Virus record (IMG/VR): IMGVR_UViG_3300013132_000255
Coordinates: 1 to 24,188 of that record
Reading direction: 5' to 3' (one strand)
DNA length: 24,188 nucleotides
Source of the DNA: a virus
Shown here: positions 21,241 through 24,188 of the stretch, in pieces
Numbering within the stretch: position 1 is the stretch's first letter
How the letters are laid out: each line of letters opens with the position of its first letter
Notes under the pieces: model-generated
Told to the model about the DNA's origin: nothing
What the model saw: only the letters and a program-made list of their open reading frames with translations
The model's database searches: none
Made by a program: the position numbers and the translations under genes

Positions 21241-22962
21241 ATGAACGTAAATTCATTACTCCCTCATGACTCAGTAGCTAACCAAAATGCGGTATCACTT
21301 CGTTTAGAGCGTAAGTGGGAAAAGACCGGCCTTTTGGAAGGTTTAAAGTCTGAGGTTGAAAGAAAAGGAATGGCCGTCCTTTTAGAAAACCAGGCTAAAC
21401 AATTAGTAACGGAAGTTAATAAAACCGGTACCGGTGGAAGTGATGAACAATGGGCAGGCGTTGCTCTTCCATTAGTTCGTAGAATCTTTGCTGAGATCGC
21501 TGCAAAAGATTTCGTATCTGTTCAGCCTATGAATCTTCCTTCAGGTCTTGTATTTTACTTGGATTTCAAGTATGGCACAAACCAAGGCACTAACGGATTC
21601 ACTACATCAACAGGTAATGATTTCTTAACAGGTCAAGGAAGAACTTCTCAAGGCGATTCTGTATTCGGTATTACCGATGCGGGCAACTTAGGTACTTCTG
21701 CCGCCGGCGGTGCTGCACCTAGCGAAGGTTTGTACGGCGCAGGTCGTTTTGGTTACACGATTAATGATGTTAATGCTGTCATTGCAATAGCAAATATAGC
21801 TACAGGTTCATGGTCGACTTCAACCAATACATTTACTGCTAATACAGCAACTGCATTGACAGGTGCCCAGTTAGCATTGTTCTCTAACTTCAATGCGGAA
21901 TTTTCAGCATCGGCTGCGGCAAATAGCAGAAAATACCAAGTTGTTAGAATTACAAAAGCTAGTTTGACAAATCCTGATATGAACGGTGTAAGAGCATTCA
22001 ATTTGTCAGGATCTGGTATTACTAACATCGTTCCGGAATTTACCCGTCATGATGGTACGTATATCTACTTCCTAGCACAGACTGCTGCAACTCCAGCTGT
22101 TAATCGTTCGTCATGTGAAGTAGCATATCATGTACAGCCAGCTGATAACTCTAGAGGCGACTTTGAAGATACCACTGGCGGTAACTTGACCGATACTTCA
22201 ATTCTTGATATTCCAGAAATTAATTTGGAAATGAGAAGCGAGGCAATCGTTGCTAAAACACGTAAGTTGAAGGCTATCTGGTCGCCAGAATTTGCCCAAG
22301 ACTTAAATGCATACCATAGCATCGATGCTGAGGCTGAGTTAACGTCAATGTTGTCTGAGTATGTTTCTCAGGAAATTGATCTTGAAATCCTTGACATGTT
22401 AATTCAAAATGCACAAACCATTGACCGTTGGTCTGCAAAGATCGGCTTTGAGTTCGACCCAGTAACAAACACCTTTGTTCAGTCGAATGCAACCGCTCAA
22501 GCATACAACCAAGGTACCTGGTTCCAGACATTGGGCACTAAAGTTCAAAAAGTGAGCAACAAAATTCACCAATTGACTTTACGTGGTGGTGCAAACTTCT
22601 TGGTATGTTCTCCAACGGTTGCAACTATCCTAGAATCAATTCCTGGATATGCTGCTGATACTGACGGCGATAAGATGCAATTTGCAATGGGTGTGCAGAA
22701 GGTTGGTGCAATCAACAACAGATACCAAGTTTACAAGAACCCATACATGACTGAAAATGTCATCCTAATGGGCTTCAGAGGATCTCAATTCCTTGAAACA
22801 GGTGCTGTTTATGCTCCATACATTCCGCTCATCATGACGCCATTAGTGTATGACCCGTCTAACCTAACACCAAGAAAAGGTGTTATGACGCGTTATGCCA
22901 AGAAGATGGTTCGTCCGGAATTTTACGGTAAGATTTACGTAGGCGACTTGAACGTAGTCTAA
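21241..22962 (+). CDS. 23: Major capsid protein (T4 gp23-like)
   Basis: 573 aa; forms the hexamers of the head. Read from TTTGGAGAAAAATCA. Typical gp23 segments are ALPLVRRIFAEIAAKD (75-90), VSVQPMNLPSGLVFYL (92-107) and the C-terminus ending TRYAKKMVRPEFYGKIYVGDL. The first ~58 residues form the propeptide; gp21-type cuts may be L31-L-E33|G34 or the V-T-E58|V59 site, the latter aligning best with T4 E65|A66. The protein has a Gly/Thr/Ser-rich insert at ~115-170 and a beta-rich segment at ~185-300 where insertions are usual. Codon choice is more even (more AAG, CTT, TTC, GGT) than in the fibre genes, as expected of the most abundant protein. Flanked by intrinsic terminators. Confidence 0.97.
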   Translation: MNVNSLLPHDSVANQNAVSLRLERKWEKTGLLEGLKSEVERKGMAVLLENQAKQLVTEVNKTGTGGSDEQWAGVALPLVRRIFAEIAAKDFVSVQPMNLPSGLVFYLDFKYGTNQGTNGFTTSTGNDFLTGQGRTSQGDSVFGITDAGNLGTSAAGGAAPSEGLYGAGRFGYTINDVNAVIAIANIATGSWSTSTNTFTANTATALTGAQLALFSNFNAEFSASAAANSRKYQVVRITKASLTNPDMNGVRAFNLSGSGITNIVPEFTRHDGTYIYFLAQTAATPAVNRSSCEVAYHVQPADNSRGDFEDTTGGNLTDTSILDIPEINLEMRSEAIVAKTRKLKAIWSPEFAQDLNAYHSIDAEAELTSMLSEYVSQEIDLEILDMLIQNAQTIDRWSAKIGFEFDPVTNTFVQSNATAQAYNQGTWFQTLGTKVQKVSNKIHQLTLRGGANFLVCSPTVATILESIPGYAADTDGDKMQFAMGVQKVGAINNRYQVYKNPYMTENVILMGFRGSQFLETGAVYAPYIPLIMTPLVYDPSNLTPRKGVMTRYAKKMVRPEFYGKIYVGDLNVV

Positions 22963-22985
22963 CGATAAAATTTAGTGGTACATTG

Positions 22986-23013
22986 AAAAGGGAGGCTTCG
23001 GTCTCCCTTTTTT
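22986..23013 (+). terminator. Intrinsic terminator with UUCG loop after capsid gene
   Basis: AAAA-GGGAGGC-TTCG-GTCTCCC-TTTTTT: seven-pair stem (22990-22996 with 23001-23007, one G-U), UUCG loop and T6 tract. It lies 23 bp after the capsid stop and ends the scaffold-capsid unit. Confidence 0.93.
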
Positions 23014-23015
23014 AC

Positions 23016-23023
23016 ATATTTAT
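23016..23023 (+). promoter_or_regulatory. ATATTTAT upstream element, copy 7
   Basis: Exact ATATTTAT directly after the T-tract of the capsid terminator, 16 nt before the phoH start. Since a strong terminator lies just upstream, some promoter must lie here to express phoH; this element is the best candidate. Confidence 0.55.
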
Positions 23024-23039
23024 ATTAAATAGGAGATGT

Positions 23040-23705
23040 ATGGCAAAGCAGAATATTGAGAAAACCCCACCCCAAGGTCCTATAAGGTTTTCATTAAGTT
23101 TATCAGAAGAGCAGAAAGCGGCTAAGGCAGAAATATTAAAACATCCGTTTAATTTTATTGTAGGAAAAGCCGGCTCAGGTAAAACGTTATTAGCTGTTCA
23201 AGTTGCTTTAGATATGTATTTTAAACGTGAGTGTAACAAGATTATTATTACACGGCCGACAGTCTCAACAGAAGATAACGGATTCTTACCGGGGTCTGAA
23301 CGAGAAAAATTAGAGCCATGGCTAGTGCCAATTCGTTCTAATATGAGAAAGGTATATAACAAGCCTGATATTTTAGAAAAGATGGAATCTTCAGAGGCAA
23401 TTGAATTAGTTTCATTAGCACATTTTCGCGGCCGTACATTTGATAATGCAGTTGTAATAGTAGATGAGTTTCAAAATCTAACAAAGTCTCAGTTAGCAAT
23501 GGCTATAGGTCGTATTGGCGCGGATTCTAAAATGATTTTTACGGGCGATTTACAACAAATTGACTTGAAAGATAAAAATTATTCAGCCGTACATGATTTA
23601 GCCAAGATTAAAGATTCTCAATATGTCTGTAAAATTATATTAAATGACAATCACCGCCATCAGGCAATAGATGAATTGTTGAATTTACTCAACGGATATA
23701 ACTAA
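23040..23705 (+). CDS. phoH: PhoH-like ATPase
   Basis: 221 aa. Walker A GKAGSGKT (42-49), Walker B VVIVDEFQN (138-146) and the TGDLQQID sensor segment (168-175) place it in the PhoH family of helicase-like P-loop ATPases. The frame is open from 22983 but that would start inside the terminator; the ATG at 23040 has AGGAG and gives the usual family length. In Escherichia coli PhoH is induced by phosphate limitation, but many phages carry it without a Pho box, and a role in RNA handling is suspected; no Pho box is visible here. It follows the capsid gene and is read separately from it. Confidence 0.95.
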   Translation: MAKQNIEKTPPQGPIRFSLSLSEEQKAAKAEILKHPFNFIVGKAGSGKTLLAVQVALDMYFKRECNKIIITRPTVSTEDNGFLPGSEREKLEPWLVPIRSNMRKVYNKPDILEKMESSEAIELVSLAHFRGRTFDNAVVIVDEFQNLTKSQLAMAIGRIGADSKMIFTGDLQQIDLKDKNYSAVHDLAKIKDSQYVCKIILNDNHRHQAIDELLNLLNGYN

Positions 23706-23710
23706 ACGTC

Positions 23711-23718
23711 ATATTTAT
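23711..23718 (+). promoter_or_regulatory. ATATTTAT upstream element, copy 8
   Basis: Exact ATATTTAT followed by TAAAAAGGA, 14 nt before the ATG at 23733 in a 27-bp gap. The same CATATTTATTAAAAAGGA string occurs at copy 6. Confidence 0.5.
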
Positions 23719-23732
23719 TAAAAAGGAAAGCA

Positions 23733-24125
23733 ATGGCCGGCTGGTATAACTTTACTATTGAGCAGGGTGCTACTGTTAATTTTGAATTAACATATAAAGA
23801 TTCTAGTGGCAACTACATCGACTTAACAGGTTATACAGCTCGTATGCAAATAAAAAATGCTCGCGGCGGAAGTCAAACATATATTACTTTGACAAGCAAT
23901 AGGGCTGCTGACGGTACGGGATTAAATATGAACGGTTCATCTGGGACAAAATCACCGGTATCTGGCTCTATAGGCGTGTTTATATCAGCACATTCATCGT
24001 CACGGCTTACGTTTTCTGAAGGTTACTATGATATAGAATTAGTTTCAGGTAGTCAATACCCGTATGTAACAAGATTACTAGAAGGTAAAGTGAAACTTTC
24101 GAAAGAAGTGACCACGAGCAGCTAA
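23733..24125 (+). CDS. Small beta-structured virion-type protein
   Basis: 130 aa. The pattern FTIEQGATVNFELTYKDSSG (7-26), then IDLTGYTARMQIK (28-40), YYDIELVSG (97-105) and RLLEGKVKLSKEVTTSS (114-130) is common to small phage structural proteins with an immunoglobulin-like or baseplate-upper-domain fold, found near head-tail genes in marine phages. No catalytic residues. It probably forms part of the neck, tail or a fibre connector. The next gene begins in its stop codon (TAATG), so the two are coupled. Family pattern is good; the place in the virion is inferred. Confidence 0.75.
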   Translation: MAGWYNFTIEQGATVNFELTYKDSSGNYIDLTGYTARMQIKNARGGSQTYITLTSNRAADGTGLNMNGSSGTKSPVSGSIGVFISAHSSSRLTFSEGYYDIELVSGSQYPYVTRLLEGKVKLSKEVTTSS

Positions 24126-24188
24126 TGTCTCAGAAAATATATGTAAATAAAGATGAACCAAAAGTTACAGTAAATGAGTCTACCGCCA
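24125..24188 (+). CDS. 5' end of next gene (runs off the window)
   Basis: ATG overlaps the stop of the previous gene (TAATG) and the frame stays open to the window end, coding MSQKIYVNKDEPKVTVNEST and one more residue. Too short to assign. Coupling suggests it works with the small beta-structured protein before it. Confidence 0.6.
   Translation, partial: MSQKIYVNKDEPKVTVNESTA

Noticed and set aside
22983-23039. Upstream start for phoH at 22983
   Set aside because: It would begin just ahead of the terminator stem and translate the hairpin; the ATG at 23040 has AGGAG.
1-24188. tRNA genes, integrase, transposase or attachment sites
   Set aside because: Gaps between genes are all under 200 bp, I saw no cloverleaf with CCA-type end in them, and no protein looks like a recombinase or transposase.

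Overview
The window is a stretch of the morphogenesis region of a T4-like (Straboviridae/Kyanoviridae-type) tailed phage. The DNA is AT-rich, and every gene I accept lies on the + strand, packed with short gaps or 1-8 bp overlaps. The hallmark genes are a T4 gp17-type large terminase, gp20-type portal, gp21-type prohead protease, gp22-type acidic scaffold and gp23-type major capsid protein. The phoH gene, a phage ribosomal protein bS21 homologue and the style of the fibre genes point to a marine T4-like phage of a low-GC host. The host cannot be named from this sequence alone, although Shine-Dalgarno-like AAGGA/GGAG leaders are used throughout.

Region 1 (1-7414) holds virion surface and fibre-type genes. 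These are the 3' end of an unrecognised gene, two large proteins sharing an N-terminal MAQTIKI(K/R)R start (500 and 967 aa), a small coiled-coil protein, a cysteine-rich beta-helix protein and a 78-aa protein with an internal repeat. Region 2 (7447-11216) holds accessory genes placed before the packaging genes. It begins with a 636-aa fusion of a HIGH-type nucleotidyltransferase to a domain with polynucleotide-ligase motifs, followed by three small proteins, two of which start with the same unusual amphipathic motif. Region 3 (11257-17350) is the packaging and prohead block: terminase, portal, four small genes in the place of T4 67/68, then the protease. Region 4 (17419-20169) is an insertion of eight small genes between protease and scaffold. 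It carries a four-helix holin candidate, several small head-associated candidates, a bS21 homologue and a 57-aa gene resembling the Pam3-gp28 small holin family. Region 5 (20170-23013) is a self-contained scaffold plus major capsid unit bracketed by two intrinsic terminators, each with a UUCG loop. Region 6 (23014-24188) has phoH, a small beta-structured virion-type protein and the start of another gene.

Two patterns cut across the genes. First, unrelated small proteins (9388, 10521, 17841, 18703 and more loosely 19036), plus the inter-domain linker of the nucleotidyltransferase-ligase fusion, carry an R-x-x-I-(R/K)-R-x-I-x-E-(A/T)-like helix ending in an (I/L)-x-E|(A/G/T) site. This resembles the T4 capsid-targeting sequence cut by gp21, so these proteins may form a set of cargo packed in the head. 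Second, an exact ATATTTAT element occurs eight times, each between genes and usually 14-17 nt before a start codon. It is a candidate late promoter or translation element, and its complement resembles the T4 late promoter.
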